From Sciurus carolinensis (Eukaryota; Chordata; Mammalia; Rodentia; Sciuridae), in assembly GCF_902686445.1 (NCBI RefSeq), contig NC_062218.1, positions 137,813,607 through 137,877,606 of the forward strand: a stretch of DNA of 64,000 nt. The letters run 5' to 3'. This document shows, in pieces, positions 34,040 to 45,875 of the stretch. Position 1 is the stretch's first letter, and the number at the start of each line of letters is the position of its first letter. The notes beneath the pieces were generated by a model. It worked only from the letters and a program-made list of their open reading frames with translations. It did no database searches and was not told the DNA's origin. Both the position numbers and the translations under genes were made by a program.

Positions 34040-35469
34040 GTGTCTGTGTGAGCGTTCTGATGCACCCCTCCCCTGGTTTGATGTTGGAGGGAGCAGGTGG
34101 AAAGGTCCCAGTCAACCTGGCAGATGTAGAGCTTTCCTAATCTCTAGGGCAAATTTGTTCTTCAGTGTTTCTAGTATCAGTTTTTGATCAATCATTAATC
34201 AAAGTTGCAATAAAAAGATAATCTTCTCAGTACCGGGCTGTAAAGATCCTGGCTGCAACATTAAATAAACCCTTCTATGGAGGCCTCAGAGCCAAAAGAG
34301 AAGGGCCATGTGTCTGTGGATGGACTTGGAGGCAAATGAAGGCACCCTCCCTAATCAGTGGGCATGAACATGAAGTTCAGCCATCTTAGTGGCTGTGACA
34401 TCTTGCTTCACCTCTCCCTGCCAATGAAATCGGTGATGCTCTGAATCCTGGACCAGGAGTCAAAGCTGGGGAAGGAGGCCATAGCTGGGCCCAAATGAGG
34501 GGCCTCTCACAGGATATAAAAATTGCAGCATGGGTCTGGATCAAGTCCCATGATGGCCCCTGTGACACACAGATCCCCTAGGCTGGAGGGAACCATACTT
34601 CTGGTTGCTGGGCTCATCCCTAATCATGTTGCTGTATCAGAGGCACATTTCTCATAGGAGAAACAGAGGAAGCAGCTGCAAGTTCCCAGCAGGGGCCTAG
34701 CAGGGGCCAGAGGCTGTGGGACCCTCACTCCTTTCCAAGCCCTCTCAGAAGGGGTGGATCTGCCCTTGGGGCAAGAGATCACAGCCTCCTAACAGGCTGG
34801 AGAAGTAGGACCTCAGGAAGAACTGACAGGAATAATGTGAGGCCTAGCATCATGTCCAAGAATCAAGTGCACCAAGACAGGGGTCAGGGGACCCCAGCCT
34901 AGCACAGCTCAGGCTAACTGAGGGAGTCCAAGAGCTGGCAGACTCACGTGGTCATAACCAAGATGGGCAGCATCTGTAGGATGTGAGAGACACTCACTCC
35001 TCTCTCCACCCCTTCAGACATATTACTGGCCCCTCTGGGTAGCACATTTTTAGACCCACAAAAGAAATGAGCATCTTCAGGGAATCAACCCTGGTGGTAC
35101 AGGGGAGTAAAATCAGCTGTGAGAAATCATTCCAAGGACTGTGGTCCAGAACAGGGACAGACCTGCCCTGCATGGCTCTCAGGGAGGAGGCAGCACCAGT
35201 GGGAACAGCTGGGACACAGAAGTGAGGAGATTCTTCCTGTAGGTCCAGTGTGGCCTTCAAAGACAGACAGACAAACTCTTCCTTGGAGGGAGAACAAGAA
35301 TGGAAAGATATACGCTGAAATTTTCACTGGGGCTGTCTCTAACTAGTGATTGTAATAACTTTCACTTTCCCCCCTACTATACTAATAAAAAGTAGTATAT
35401 TAGCATATTAATATACTATTTAAAATACTAAAATTTTCTAACGTCTCTACAATATATTCACATTATTTT

Positions 35470-35700
35470 TAAAATTTTGGTAAAATATGTATAACCATTA
35501 CCATTGGAACCACTTTTCAGTGTGGCACTCTGAGGCAGAAAGTACACACACGCTGTGGTGCACCACCCCCCATCCAACTCCAGAAACTTCTACCTAATCA
35601 ATTCAAACTGACTCTCCTCCTCGTATTGGCATCAGATCTGCCATTTTGCTGCCACCATTATTCTCCCTCCCCCACACCATTTTACAACCTACATTGCTAG
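35470..35700 (-). mobile_element. L1M 3' end, antisense (part of a broken L1)
   Basis: 'tttggtaaaatatgtataacc … cagaaagtacacac … ccatccaactccagaaacttct' (partial) is antisense L1 3' UTR. It continues after insertions at 36057, 36715 and 37331. Confidence 0.65.
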
Positions 35701-35784
35701 CCCGAGAACTTCCTGGTCCACTCATTGGTCGGTTGTTATTAGCCCATGAAATTCCACTACTTAAGAATAGCTCCCCTACCATTT

Positions 35785-35834
<50 letters not shown>

Positions 35835-35914
35835 CCTCCCTCCCTCCCTCCCTCCCTCCCTCCCCCCCTCCCCCTCTCCCTCTCCCTCTCCCTCTCCCTC
35901 CCCCCCCCCTCCCC

Positions 35915-35965
<51 letters not shown>

Positions 35966-36056
35966 TCTCTCACCCTGCAGGCAGACACTCTGCCTGTCCA
36001 CTTAATAAAATCTCCTGAGTGAGTTCCCGCATCCGGAGTGGTTTCTGGGTTCTTTC
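35701..36056 (+). mobile_element. Probable ERV solo LTR carrying a CT-rich microsatellite
   Basis: The insert interrupts an L1. It ends with a poly(A) signal, AATAAA (36004-36009), followed by a U5-like stretch ending …GGGTTCTTTCA, typical of retroviral LTR R-U5. No internal retroviral genes are seen. The 5' boundary is not certain. Confidence 0.5.
35788..35960 (+). repeat. (CT)n/(CCCT)n polypyrimidine tract
   Basis: About 170 bases of nearly pure pyrimidine, with CT blocks at both ends and CCCT/CCCTCT blocks in the middle. Translated frames through it are Glu/Arg or Ser/Leu repeats and are not genes. Confidence 0.97.
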
Positions 36057-36125
36057 ACCTTGTATAAGTAGAACCATACGCTACTTGTCCTTTTGTGTCT
36101 GACTTATTTTACTTAGCATAATGTC
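36057..36125 (-). pseudogene. L1 ORF2 C-terminal remnant
   Basis: Minus-strand translation gives DIMLSKISQTQKDK, matching the C-terminal ORF2p phrase of L1. The fragment is cut on both sides by insertions. Confidence 0.75.
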
Positions 36126-36714
36126 TTGGGGCTCAGAAAAAGATACCCCAAAATATGCTGTTCTGGACCTTTGAGAGCACTTGGAAGGAGCAAATGCAGA
36201 CAAAAGCTTTCCCTGAAGTTCCCTCATCTCCCTATAGAGCAAATCCACCAAAGAACACAAGGCCTTCAAATCTTCTTACTGAAGTTTTTTTTTTTAAAGT
36301 TGAAGATAATTAAACTAACCACAGAAGAAGAATCTGAAAACCAAACAGCACACCTAGAGCCCAGGGGAACGTTCTTCCAGGTCATTGCTTGTTCTCTGGG
36401 CTCATTCTCTTCCCTAAAAATAATTTATTACCCCATTATATTGCCTATGACCTCTATTTCTATCTCCCTTACAAAGAAAGATATATGTAAGTTTCTGGGA
36501 CCAGGGTGTAGTTCAACGTGCGCTTAGCATATGTCATGCCCTGGGGTCAATCTATAGCACCAAAAAGAAAATAAAAAAGGGTACATAAGCTTCTGAATCT
36601 CAGTAGATTATTGCATAATCATTCTGTGAGTCAGAGGTCTATGCTTAAGCATGTTAATAAATTTGCATGCCTTTTCTCATGTTAATCTGTCCACTGTTAG
36701 TTTATTTTAATAGA
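36126..36714 (+). mobile_element. Possible old ERV LTR, with an ID SINE inside
   Basis: The segment splits the L1. It contains 'aagataccccaaaatatgctgttctg' (partial) and, near its end, 'gttaataaatttgcatgccttttctc' (partial), wording I associate with ERVL-type LTRs. Family assignment is tentative. Confidence 0.4.
36496..36580 (+). mobile_element. ID-like SINE, diverged
   Basis: 'gggtgtagttcaacgtgcgcttagcatatg' (partial) followed by 'ggggtcaatctatagcacc' and an A-rich tail. Loose duplications GTAAGTTTCTG/ATAAGCTTCTG flank it. Confidence 0.65.
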
Positions 36715-36937
36715 TTTGTTTATTTGAAACTTCAGAGGGAAATTTTGAATTTCCTTGCAAGGATTCGACCATGTTGTAACATGGATCAGAATTTCATTCC
36801 TTTTTAAGGCTGAATAATATTTCATTGTATGCATAAAACACATTTTGTTTATCCATTCATCTGTTGGACAATTGGATTGTTTCCAATTGTTGTCCAATAA
36901 TTATGATTATGCTGCCATAGTATACTGGTGAACAAAT
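36715..36937 (-). pseudogene. L1 ORF2 C-terminal remnant
   Basis: Minus-strand translation includes MHTMKYYSALKRNEILIHVT, homologous to the extreme C-terminal part of L1 ORF2p. It is not functional. Confidence 0.85.
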
Positions 36938-37330
36938 GCTATAATTGGGATATGAAATATCCCTTAAAGGCCCATGTGTTGAAGGTTTGGTCCCCAGTCT
37001 GTAGTGCTACTGGGAGGTGGTGGAACCTTCAGGAGGTGGGGCCTTTTGGGAGGAAGTTAGGTCATTGGTGGTGTGCCCCTGAAGGGGATATCAGGACCAT
37101 GGCCTGGCTTCTTTCTTTCTCTTTGCTTCCTGGACCCCATGAGATACATGACTTGTTCCGTCACACAGTCTTCGCCATGATATACTGCCTCACCACAGGA
37201 CCAAAGGCAGTCAGGTCAACCAATCATGGAGTGAAACCTATGAAACTGTGAGTCAAAATAAACCTATTATTCTTTAAGTTGATTACCTCAGATATTTTGT
37301 TACAGTAATGGAAAGCTGAAAAACCCAACA
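36938..37330 (+). mobile_element. ERVL-MaLR solo LTR (MST/MLT1-like)
   Basis: Recognisable phrases in order: 'ggcccatgtgttgaaggtttgg', 'tgggaggtggtggaacctt', 'gccatgatatactgcctc', 'gtgagtcaaaataaacc' and 'ttttgttacagtaatgg'. It is inserted into the L1. Confidence 0.9.
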
Positions 37331-37587
37331 AAATATATCATTGAATCACTGCTTTAAATTCTTTTGGGCACATTCCCAGAAGAACTGCTGGATCATATGA
37401 TAATTTTTTGAAGAACCACCATACTGTTTTCCACAGTGGCCACACTATTTTGCATCTCCACCAACAAAGTACAAGATATCCTATTTCTCTCCATCTTTGC
37501 CAACACTTGTCATTTTCTATTGTCGTATTTTTTTTTCTCTATAATGTTCACCTTAAATAAGAGTGTGAGTGGTATCTTATTCTGGTT

Positions 37588-37621
<34 letters not shown>

Positions 37622-37740
37622 GGTGCTGGGGATTGAACCCAGGGCCTTGTGCTTATAAGGCAAGCACTCTACCAACTGAGCTATCTCCCCAGCCCCTTAT
37701 TCTGGTTTTGATTTGCATTTCCCTAATCCAAATTACTTTT
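37331..37740 (-). mobile_element. L1 ORF2/3' region, antisense, interrupted
   Basis: 'gctggatcatatgataatttt', 'ccaccatactgttttccac' and 'gccaacacttgtcattttct' are antisense L1 ORF2. An ID SINE interrupts it at 37588-37695. Confidence 0.88.
37588..37695 (-). mobile_element. ID SINE, antisense, BC1-like form
   Basis: Poly(T), then the reversed ID body (CAACTGAGCTATCTCCCCAG). Target-site duplication CTTATTCTGGTT lies at 37576-37587 and 37696-37707. Confidence 0.95.
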
Positions 37741-37844
37741 GTTTTAATCCAGTTTTATCTTAGTCAAATACTTTGTCTTTCTTTTCTCAGTATTATGAGA
37801 ACCCCCCCTCCTTTTTTTTTTTTTGGTACTCATTCTTTGCATTT

Positions 37845-38100
37845 CAAAAAAATTGTGGTAAAATGCATATAACACAAAATTTGCACTCTTAACCATTTTA
37901 TTTATTTATTTTTAATTTTTCTATAGTTGTAGATGGACAGAATGCCTTACTTTCTTTGTTTTATGTGGTGCTAAGGTTTGAACCCAGTGCCTCACACACA
38001 CTAGGCAAGTGCTCCACCACTGAGCTACAGCCCCAGTCCCATCTTAACCATTTTAAAGTATAAAGTTCAGTATTAAGTGTATTCACATTGTCATCTCCTA
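37845..38100 (-). mobile_element. L1M 3' UTR fragment, antisense
   Basis: 'ttgtggtaaaatgcatataacac' and 'aaagtataaagttcagtattaag' are parts of antisense L1M 3' UTR, separated by an ID insertion. Confidence 0.75.
37901..38041 (-). mobile_element. ID SINE with 3' extension, antisense
   Basis: Target-site duplication TCTTAACCATTTTA lies at 37887-37900 and 38042-38055. The extension reads TATAGTTGTAGATGGACAGA. Confidence 0.95.
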
Positions 38101-38224
38101 ACCCAAATACCTTTTAGAATGAGAAAAAGAAACAAAAGGCTATCTAAGAAAGAGAAGAAAGCATGAATTCTGGACCCTGAAAATGTTCATGCACAGGTTG
38201 GATCAATGTTGGCAGGAACTTTCA

Positions 38225-38480
38225 ATCATTTCCTGAGCACCTCCACTGAACTGGGCTCTGTGCCAGGCAAGGGGTTCCAAAGTGAGGGTGATCTGGTCTC
38301 TATCCTTGGGTTTTAGTCTTTGTGGAGAGCAGTTATGCCCAAGGACAGTTGTGGACACAGAAGAGCACCCTGTTGTGTGTGTGGGTGGTCAGAAAGGTAT
38401 TGTGAATGAGGGGGAATATGAGCTCAGGCTTGAAGGACAAGCAGATGTTTGCAGGTGTACAAGTGCAGAGAAAGGAACTG
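38225..38480 (+). repeat. Ancient interspersed repeat fragment
   Basis: 'tgagcacctccactgaactgggctctgtgccagg' (partial) and 'gctcaggcttgaaggac' match the unassigned family present at 48.7 kb. Confidence 0.45.
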
Positions 38481-38539
38481 GTATGAGCTGTTGCACTGTG
38501 GCAGCACATGTCACCACTGCCATTACATAAGCATTTGTT

Positions 38540-38675
38540 AATATTGATGTCTGTCTTCCCTACTTAATTATAAGCTTGATGAAAGCAGGACTAATGGTCT
38601 CATTCACCAACGAATCTCCACCATGCCCAGCACAGGCAGGTGTGGAATAAATACTTGCTGGACAAATGATTGGTT
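38540..38675 (+). repeat. L2 3' end
   Basis: 'ttataagcttgatgaaagcagg … aatctccaccatgcccagcacaggcagg … gaataaatacttg' (partial) is the L2 terminus. Confidence 0.75.
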
Positions 38676-38844
38676 GATGAGGAGAGCCTTGCAGAGGCAG
38701 AGCAGTCTGGATATACCCCACAGGTAAGGTGGGCTGGAGGGAAGCTTCACACAGATGGTGGAGATGGGAACATGTCTGATGCTTCACAGTAGGAGCCCCT
38801 GCAGGAAACGTCGTAGGCCCAGGTTGAGGGAATGAAAGGACGTG

Positions 38845-39309
38845 TGTTATGGTTTGGATCTGGAAAGTTCCCCAAAAGCTACAGGTTGAAGGCTTAGTCC
38901 ACAATGCAGCAGTGTTCATCAGTGGGGCTCTTGGGAACTGACTGAATCACGAGGACTCTGATCTTACCAGTGGATTAATCCTTTGATGGGTTCATAGCTG
39001 ATGGCATTACTGGGGGGTGGTAGAAACTTTAGGAGGCAGGGTCCAGTTGGGGGAAGGTCACTGGGGGTGTCCCCTGGAAGAGTATGTCTTGTCCCCGGTA
39101 TGTCTGTCTGTCTCACTCTCTCCTTTCTGATTGCCATGATATGATTGATCAGCTTTCCTCTACCATGCCCTTCTACCATGATGTTCTGCCTCACCTCAGG
39201 CCCAAAGCAATGGAGCTTGGGACTAAAACTTGGGAAACTGTGAGTCAAAATGAGCTTTTCCTCTTTTTTTCTCAGGTATTTTGTCACAGTGAAGGAAAAT
39301 TGATTAACA
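38845..39309 (+). mobile_element. ERVL-MaLR solo LTR (MLT1-like)
   Basis: Starts TGTTATGGTTTGGATCTG. It contains 'ggtagaaactttaggaggc', 'catgatgttctgcctcacct' and 'gtcacagtgaaggaaaattg'. Confidence 0.9.
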
Positions 39310-40887
39310 CCGCATGTTTGCTGTGGAGTGGTGGAATCTCTGAAGGAAAGGGGGAGGCTGCGATACAGTCTCAGTGGAAGGTCTCTCTTCATGGGACTCT
39401 GAAGGCCAATGTGGAGAAGACAGAAAACACCAATTGTTGGATGTGAAGGAATTAGAACTCTCTGCCTTGCAGGAAGGTGGGTTCTTCCTGTCACGCCAGG
39501 TTCAAACAAAACTCTGGTCACCTGCTGCTACAGCTTACCATTTGGGCCAATCAGGAGAACCCCAGCATCTTCACTTGGACTATCAGACATGAAGTGTTCT
39601 ATGCTTGGAGGAATTTCTCAGATAAGCCTGAATTCATGGGCTATGGCACAACCCAGAGACCATAGTATCTCTGTGCCCCCAGACTCTAAAATGCCAACTT
39701 TGTCCATGCGTCTCCTTCTTCTTATCTCATGCCATGCACATGGCAGGACTTCAGTGGATAAAAGGTGGACCCTTCTCTTTTCATGGAGCACACAGGACAG
39801 CACTGATGAGTTGCCTCCTCCTAATGATCTCTGGGTAGTACACTAAAGTCCGCCAGGGAGTTCTTCCTGGGCAGTCTTAGTGCACACCCAGTGCAGGCAT
39901 CCACTTCCTAGCCCAAGCCAGTGATCCCACTCCAGACTCACTGATGGAGCTACTCAGCAGCCTGGATGTGTGCATGTGGGCTAATGTGGGGCCCCCAGTG
40001 GGCAGCTTGACTTGATGTCTGAACAGCTGAAGTCTATGTGTGGTCTGTATCCTCCTTCTCAAGTTGTAAGATGCTGTATTGAGCTACCAAGACACTTTAC
40101 TCACTGTGCAGGAGCACACGGAAATGCCTTGCATCTCTGGGATGAGGGTATAGTCCAGCAGTGGGGGTGAGATGAGCACGGATGACGTGATGGGGACTCA
40201 ATGATTGTATGTCATCAGCAGCCAGGCTGTGCACTTGTCAAGCGTTGCCAATCTCAGAGGAGTGAGAGGTCAGGGAGGGATGGGGTGGCAGGGATGGTCC
40301 TGGAGCAAGGCCCTCTAGGGGGAGTGCGATCTAGGGCAGAGGATGGAGGAGGCCATTCTGGGTGCAAGAAACAACTGGGACCCAAATGCTCTCCCACCCA
40401 GGACAAAGGCCTCCCTTCGCTCCACCCAGGTCCCTGGAACACATTCTCCACTGTCCCTGGCCTGACCACAGCTCCCACATGAGCTGGGTCCCATTCCCGC
40501 TGGCCTAGAAACTGGGAAGTACCTGGCATAGGGCCCTCCACGTCCTCCACACAATAGCCTGAGTCTCCAATGGGACCAAAAAGGAGCCATTTTGTGGTCA
40601 GGAAATGTCTGTGGTAGTTGCAGACAACACAGGCCCTCCCTGGACCCTTCTGAAGTAGAGGCCACATTCCTAAAGATTCTCAACCGCCAGTTCCAAACTC
40701 CTGCTTCTTCCTGGGAAGATGATTATCTTTCTCCACATCCATGAGGTCCCCTTGGATCCAAACATCTCTAAGCACAAGGGCAGGAAATTGAAAAAGGAAG
40801 CAGCAAATACTAAACTGTAGTTTAGTTCAATGGTTTTCAACCTTTGTTTGCCATTAGAGTTAACTAAGAAGCTTTAAAAAGTGCTCC
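39310..40887. other. Intergenic, unique sequence, no gene seen
   Basis: No coding homology or strong repeat recognised. A short diverged DNA-transposon-like stretch sits at about 40817-40887 ('caatggttttcaacctttg'). Confidence 0.5.
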
Positions 40888-41520
40888 TATCCAAATACTT
40901 CAATAGGCACCTCAAAAAAAGAACTACTAAATGGTCAGTTGAAAAGGTGTTCAACTATATCAGTCACCAGGAAAATGAGAATCAAAATCACACTGACTGT
41001 GACATCGCTATACACCCACTACAATGGCTAACGTAGAAAAAAAAAATAGGAAGTACCAATTGTTGGCAAAGATGTGTGGTATTAGAACTTCCATGCATTG
41101 CTGGAGGGAGTGGAAATTGGTAAAGCACTTTGGAAAATTACTTGGCATAAGGTACCAAAGCTGAACTACTTACAACCAGACTTGCCTAGCAATTCCACTG
41201 TTAGGTCTAAACCCAGCAGAAATGTATTCAGGTGCTCTGAAAAGTCCACTCTGGAATGGTCATAACAGTGGCCATAATAGTTCCAAAGTGGAAACTACAA
41301 TCCAAATATCCATCAAGTGTAGAATGGGCAGAGAAATTGAGAAACATCCAGGCAGTAGTCTCCACAGCAAGGAGTGAACCACCACGACCTGGAAGAATCA
41401 TCTCACAAACATACCACCGAGTGGAAGAAGCCAGAGATAAAAAGGTATGTACTGTAAGACTTCATTCACATAGAACATGTGCCAATAGCCCAGACCAAAC
41501 TAGTCTGTTGGTTAGCCTTG
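40888..41520 (+). mobile_element. L1M fragment, sense, with ORF2 3' remnant
   Basis: Phrases in order: 'aatgagaatcaaaatcacac', 'gttggcaaagatgtgtgg', 'tggaaaattacttggca' and 'atatccatcaagtgtagaat'. These match the 3' part of L1 ORF2. No intact frame. Confidence 0.88.
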
Positions 41521-44500
41521 GTAGTCAGGTAGTGACTCGAAGTGTGTGCACGGGTTGCTCACCATGTTCTGTTTCTTGGTCCAGATGCTGATTACTTGAC
41601 ATAAGTTCACTTAGTGAAAACGTACCAAGCTTATCACTTAAGGTTTGTGCAATTTTTTTGACACATATGCTATCCTTTAAATAAAGCTTTTTTTCTTTCA
41701 AAAATTTTTTTGGAAACCCTATCAATTTACTCAGAATCTTTGGGATGGGGACGAGGTCTGGGCATCCATATTTTCTAATATCTCAGCCCCGAGTAAAAGG
41801 CACTGGGAAAGAAATCCACTCAAAGGCCTCAAGAGGTCCCGACAGAAGCCACTTGCAGGTGAGTGTGGTGAGATGCTGGGATGGGAGATGTCCATCTTTG
41901 CCAACGTGAAGTCTTGTCACAGGCGGAGGAGGTATTGCAGTGTGCTGTGGTATCAAGCTTCTTCCTCAGCAGCCTATGTTGAAAGCTGGTTGCATCAGTG
42001 TGTAATGGTGTGTAATGGGAACGACATGGACCCACCCAACCCCGCCCCAGGGAAGCAGATCGCTCAGCACAGCTGCCACAGGGTCATTTATAGAGAGGTG
42101 GCAGCTGAGCTTCCCTGGGGCTGAGGCTTTGACCACCTAGGTTGGGTGGGGAGGAGGTCTGACTCAGGGTGTCTGTGCTTGTGGGTCACAGCCAGCTCTG
42201 GGCTCCAGACCATGCCCACTCTCCCTGGCCTCTGTGTCCAGATTAGGAACTTGCAACATCTTGCTGAGGACCACATCAGGCTCAGCTTTAAGTGCGTGGC
42301 TGAGAGCTTCCCCAACTCTCTGTGCTTGGTGGCAGCTGTGATGGCGGACTTCCAGCATTCTGGTCAAACTACAGGCAGCTTAGACGGGATAAGACAGGAC
42401 ATGGGCTCACACACAGGTGTTCGGCCCACCTGGGCCCCATCTGTTTTTTCAGAAACATGAACCAGGAACTTCCTGCTGTGGGAGGGGCCTGAGCAGGTTC
42501 CCCACAACCTCGGGGTGCCCCAACATCGACACAGAGCAAGTCGGCTGGGTCTTCAGGCAGTGTCCCTGCGCGCTGCATCATGTCTACAGAGCAAGAGTGA
42601 ACGGGATGGGGCCTGGGGCCTGGGGCCTTCTGCGCTCTGCTAGACAGGGACGCTGGGGGGCCTTGGCTGGGATCGTTTGGCCAAAGGACTTACACAGCAG
42701 CTTGGGCTGCAAGGGGACAAGCTGAACTGATAAAAGTTGTATCACTCAAGGGTGACTAGGTTTTAAAAAAAAATCCCTAGAAATGAAAGAAACATGGACA
42801 AGGCAGAGGGGTGTGAAAGCGACTCTCCACTGAGGCTGCAACTTTCGGCTTCCCTGGCTTCAGTCCCCTCCCTGTGGAATGGAGAGACGCCCTCCTCTGC
42901 TCCAGTAGGGCTGAGGTCCACAGCTGTGCAGGGGTGGGCAACAGGGATCTGCCTGTGCTGCTAGCACCTCAGCCCCATGTGCCGCCTCACCTCTCATGAC
43001 AGCAACCCCTTGCCAGGAGAGTGACACTACCCCTTCCTGTTGTCTTCTTTAAGAGACAATGATGAAATGTTTCTTTTTTTGTGCTTCAGGAAATGAGTGG
43101 CCATAGGAGTTCTTGATTTTTTCCCCCTAAAGATATGCACTCTTTAGACAGTTACACAAAATAGAGACAAACGAGGGCAGCCTGTGGCCAGAGAATCAGG
43201 GAGTGTCCATGCAGGAGAGTGGTGCAGGCTGGGCATGGAGGTGGACATGGGGCAGCTGGGCTCTAGGTTGCTCCTAAGGTGTGACTACCGGGCAAACCTG
43301 GGTCTCCCAGTGAATAGACAAGCAGATGTCTCTCCTCAGAACAAAGGCATTAAAGAGCCAAATTGAACGGAAACCATACAGGCAGGACAGGTTCACCTGA
43401 GGGAGTCCTGATGTGAGGCCTGGGGGAATCCCATTGGACACAGCCTGGACGTTCCCAAACACCTAGCTTCACCTTCCAGACCAGGCAGGGATCTGTGATC
43501 CATAAAATGATATATTTCCCCCAAGCTGTTGATATTTGCCAGCCTGACATATAACTTCTAACTGTCATCATGAATTCTCCTGGTTTCTTTATAAACATGC
43601 TTATTTTCCTTCCCAACACACTCTAGTAAGAAGTCAGTAATCCAGTGCCCTTTATTATCTGTACCATAGTTAAACCACCAGGATGTGAACAAAAGTCCCT
43701 GTGTGTCCCCTGAGCTGTCATAAAGCTCATGCCCAGGATTTCTACCAGGGTCTTGCTGGGCACACTCAGGGAACTATTTATTCTTGTGTTAGATGCAAAT
43801 CAGGAGAGGTTTCTGTACTGGTCAGAGTCTCAGCAGGAAACCTGTACACCCACCCCACCCCCACCCTGTAGGTACCAGAGGAGAGTTTAGGCAGGGACTG
43901 GAATGTTTACAAGGGAATGAGCAGGTTGAGAGAAATCCACAAGGAAAGGTGAGGCTCCCTGGAGTCAGCAAGAGTGGGGAGCTGTGACCATGGTCCCCCA
44001 ACCCAGAGGAGGAGGGAGAGGCTACTGGAGCCTGGAGAGCTCTAGGAGAGGCTGCTGGTAGGAAGTGTGGCTTGGGGGTGAACAACACAAACATTGCTGC
44101 CATGAGGCCTAGCAAGGGAGGAAGCTGGGGGGTAGAGCACCCCAACACCACTTTCCTTGTACCCTCCAACCTCAGCTAGGGTCTTCAATTGGCCAAACCC
44201 AAGTGGAAGCATGTGGCCATGGAGCCTGGTTGATGTCATCCACCAAGGTCAAATCCTAGGAACTAAGGGGAAGGGCGGAAAATCAATAGGAGCAGCAGTG
44301 GGTGGGGGACAGCAACCAAAGAAAGCCTGGCATTGAGATCTGGCTTAGCCATTCTAAAAGAGGAAGTTAACCTGCTGTCATGCAGTGCTCCAGCACAGAT
44401 ACACAGGATGGCAGGCAGCCATACACAGAGCCATGGAAAGAGGTGTTAAGCATTCTAGCAGAGGGATCAGGGTTCCCATCATGGAGGGACAGACGGTCCT

Positions 44501-44660
44501 ACTTAATCATTCCAAGGTGAACATGTATGTCCATAAAGAGGACCCTGAATCATCACCAAAGGCTAAATGTGGCCACTGGCACTATTTAATACTGTATTCA
44601 ATGGGGCAGGGAAGATTATAGTACAACTTAGAGAGACATTCATCCAAAAGATTCAGCAGA
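41521..44660. other. Intergenic, no gene seen
   Basis: Mostly unique. At about 43800-44300 the wording ('aaacctgtacacc … ggttgatgtcatccacc … ggtcaaatcctagg') resembles an old interspersed repeat whose family I cannot name. No coding homology. Confidence 0.45.
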
Positions 44661-44875
44661 GTTAGGCATGGTAGCACATGCCTGCCCGGCTATTGAGGAG
44701 ACTGAGACAGGAGGATCACAAATTTGAGGCCAGCCTGGGAAACTTAGTAAAATCCTGTCTTAAAATACAAAATAAAATAAGCTGGGCATGTAGCTCAGTG
44801 GTATAGTCCTTGTCTAGCATGTGCGAGACCCTAGATTAGTTCTCAAGAACTGCAAAAATAAACAAAAGCAAAAAC
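44661..44875 (+). mobile_element. B1-ID dimeric SINE
   Basis: B1 half ('gttaggcatggtagcacatg') and ID half ('gggcatgtagctcagtgg') are joined by an A-rich linker. Confidence 0.88.
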
Positions 44876-45390
44876 CTAAAAATCCTAGATAGAAAAGGGC
44901 TCCCAGTTAACTGTACCAGATTATTTACATGTCTCAGTCCTATTTCTCTCTTGAAGTGCCACTAAAATGACAGAAAAGAAATCAAATGATATAAATCCTC
45001 AAAAGCAAAAAGAATGGTAAAGGAGACGTGAGTAGTTGAGAGATTCCCACAGGCAGGACTGCAGAGGGACACACAGGAAGAAGGCAAGTTGCTTTATACT
45101 CAGAACCCTGGGGAGCACAGACTGGGGAGAGCAGGGATTGTGGCTGGTGGCATAAAGCACAGGAGCCCATCAGGGCTAGGCACCAAGGGAACTGGCAGAA
45201 ATCCTCCCTAGGTCCCACCCCTACACACTGCCCACACAGCAGGAGGGTCAGAGGCTGGTGGGAGGGCCCTTGAATGTAGGGATGAAAACAGGGGAGGGGA
45301 GTTCAGTCATAAGACTGAGTAGTAGGACTCAAGTCCCACCACCACCTCCCCCGACCTGCCCTAGGAATACATCACCCTATATGGGAGTGT
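44876..45390. other. Intergenic, nothing recognised
   Basis: Unique sequence between a SINE and an LTR, without a coding frame of note. Confidence 0.5.
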
Positions 45391-45875
45391 GGTAGATTTA
45401 AAACATGGCTGCCAATTCTTTGCCATTTCTCCCATTATGAGGTGAGTCTGTGTCTTCTTCCCTGAATCTGGGCAGGTTTGTGACGGTAGTGGAAATGATG
45501 CTATAGTGACTTCCAAGGCCAGGCCATACAAGGTCACACAGCTTCCGTCTCACTGGCCAGAACACTCACAATGGAAACCTGAGCTACCATGTAAGAGGTC
45601 CAATTACCAGGCCACGTGTCAGCACGCACAGCAGAGCCCAGTCTGTCCTGGTCTAGTGAAAAACCATCTTAGAAGTAACACTTCAGCCCCAGCTGATCCA
45701 GATCCCAGCTGCCATTCCATTTCTCTGGCCATTCCAGCCATCCCAGCCTAGAGTTAAACATTGCAGAACAGAGAACTGGACCCTGAGTCCCTGATCTGCA
45801 GCACAATAAGATGGTGGTTGCTTTATGCTACTAAGATGGGGGTGGTTTCATTATACAGCAATAGAGTATGGCGTT
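45391..45875 (+). mobile_element. Probable ERVL-MaLR LTR (MLT1-like), diverged
   Basis: Recognised by 'ggctgccaattctttgccat', 'gaatctgggcaggtttgtgac', 'ctgccattcc' and the closing 'ggtttcattatacagcaatagag'. Confidence 0.6.

Larger units (their letters stand above)
29700..35470. other. Intergenic, mainly unique, no gene seen
   Basis: Holds MIRs (about 30380-30470 antisense, 30482-30715 sense, 31840-31960 antisense), an ancient repeat (about 32590-32740), (TG)n at 32954-32992, a tandem IRF-type motif at 33341-33370, and (TC)n at 33987-34036. Open frames up to 182 codons match no family I recognise. Confidence 0.55.

Noticed and set aside
35746..36018. Open frames of Ser/Leu/Pro or Glu/Arg repeats
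   Set aside because: Simple translation of the CT/GA microsatellite.
36697..36897. Small minus-strand protein of 66 residues
   Set aside because: It is the C-terminal end of L1 ORF2, a transposon remnant.
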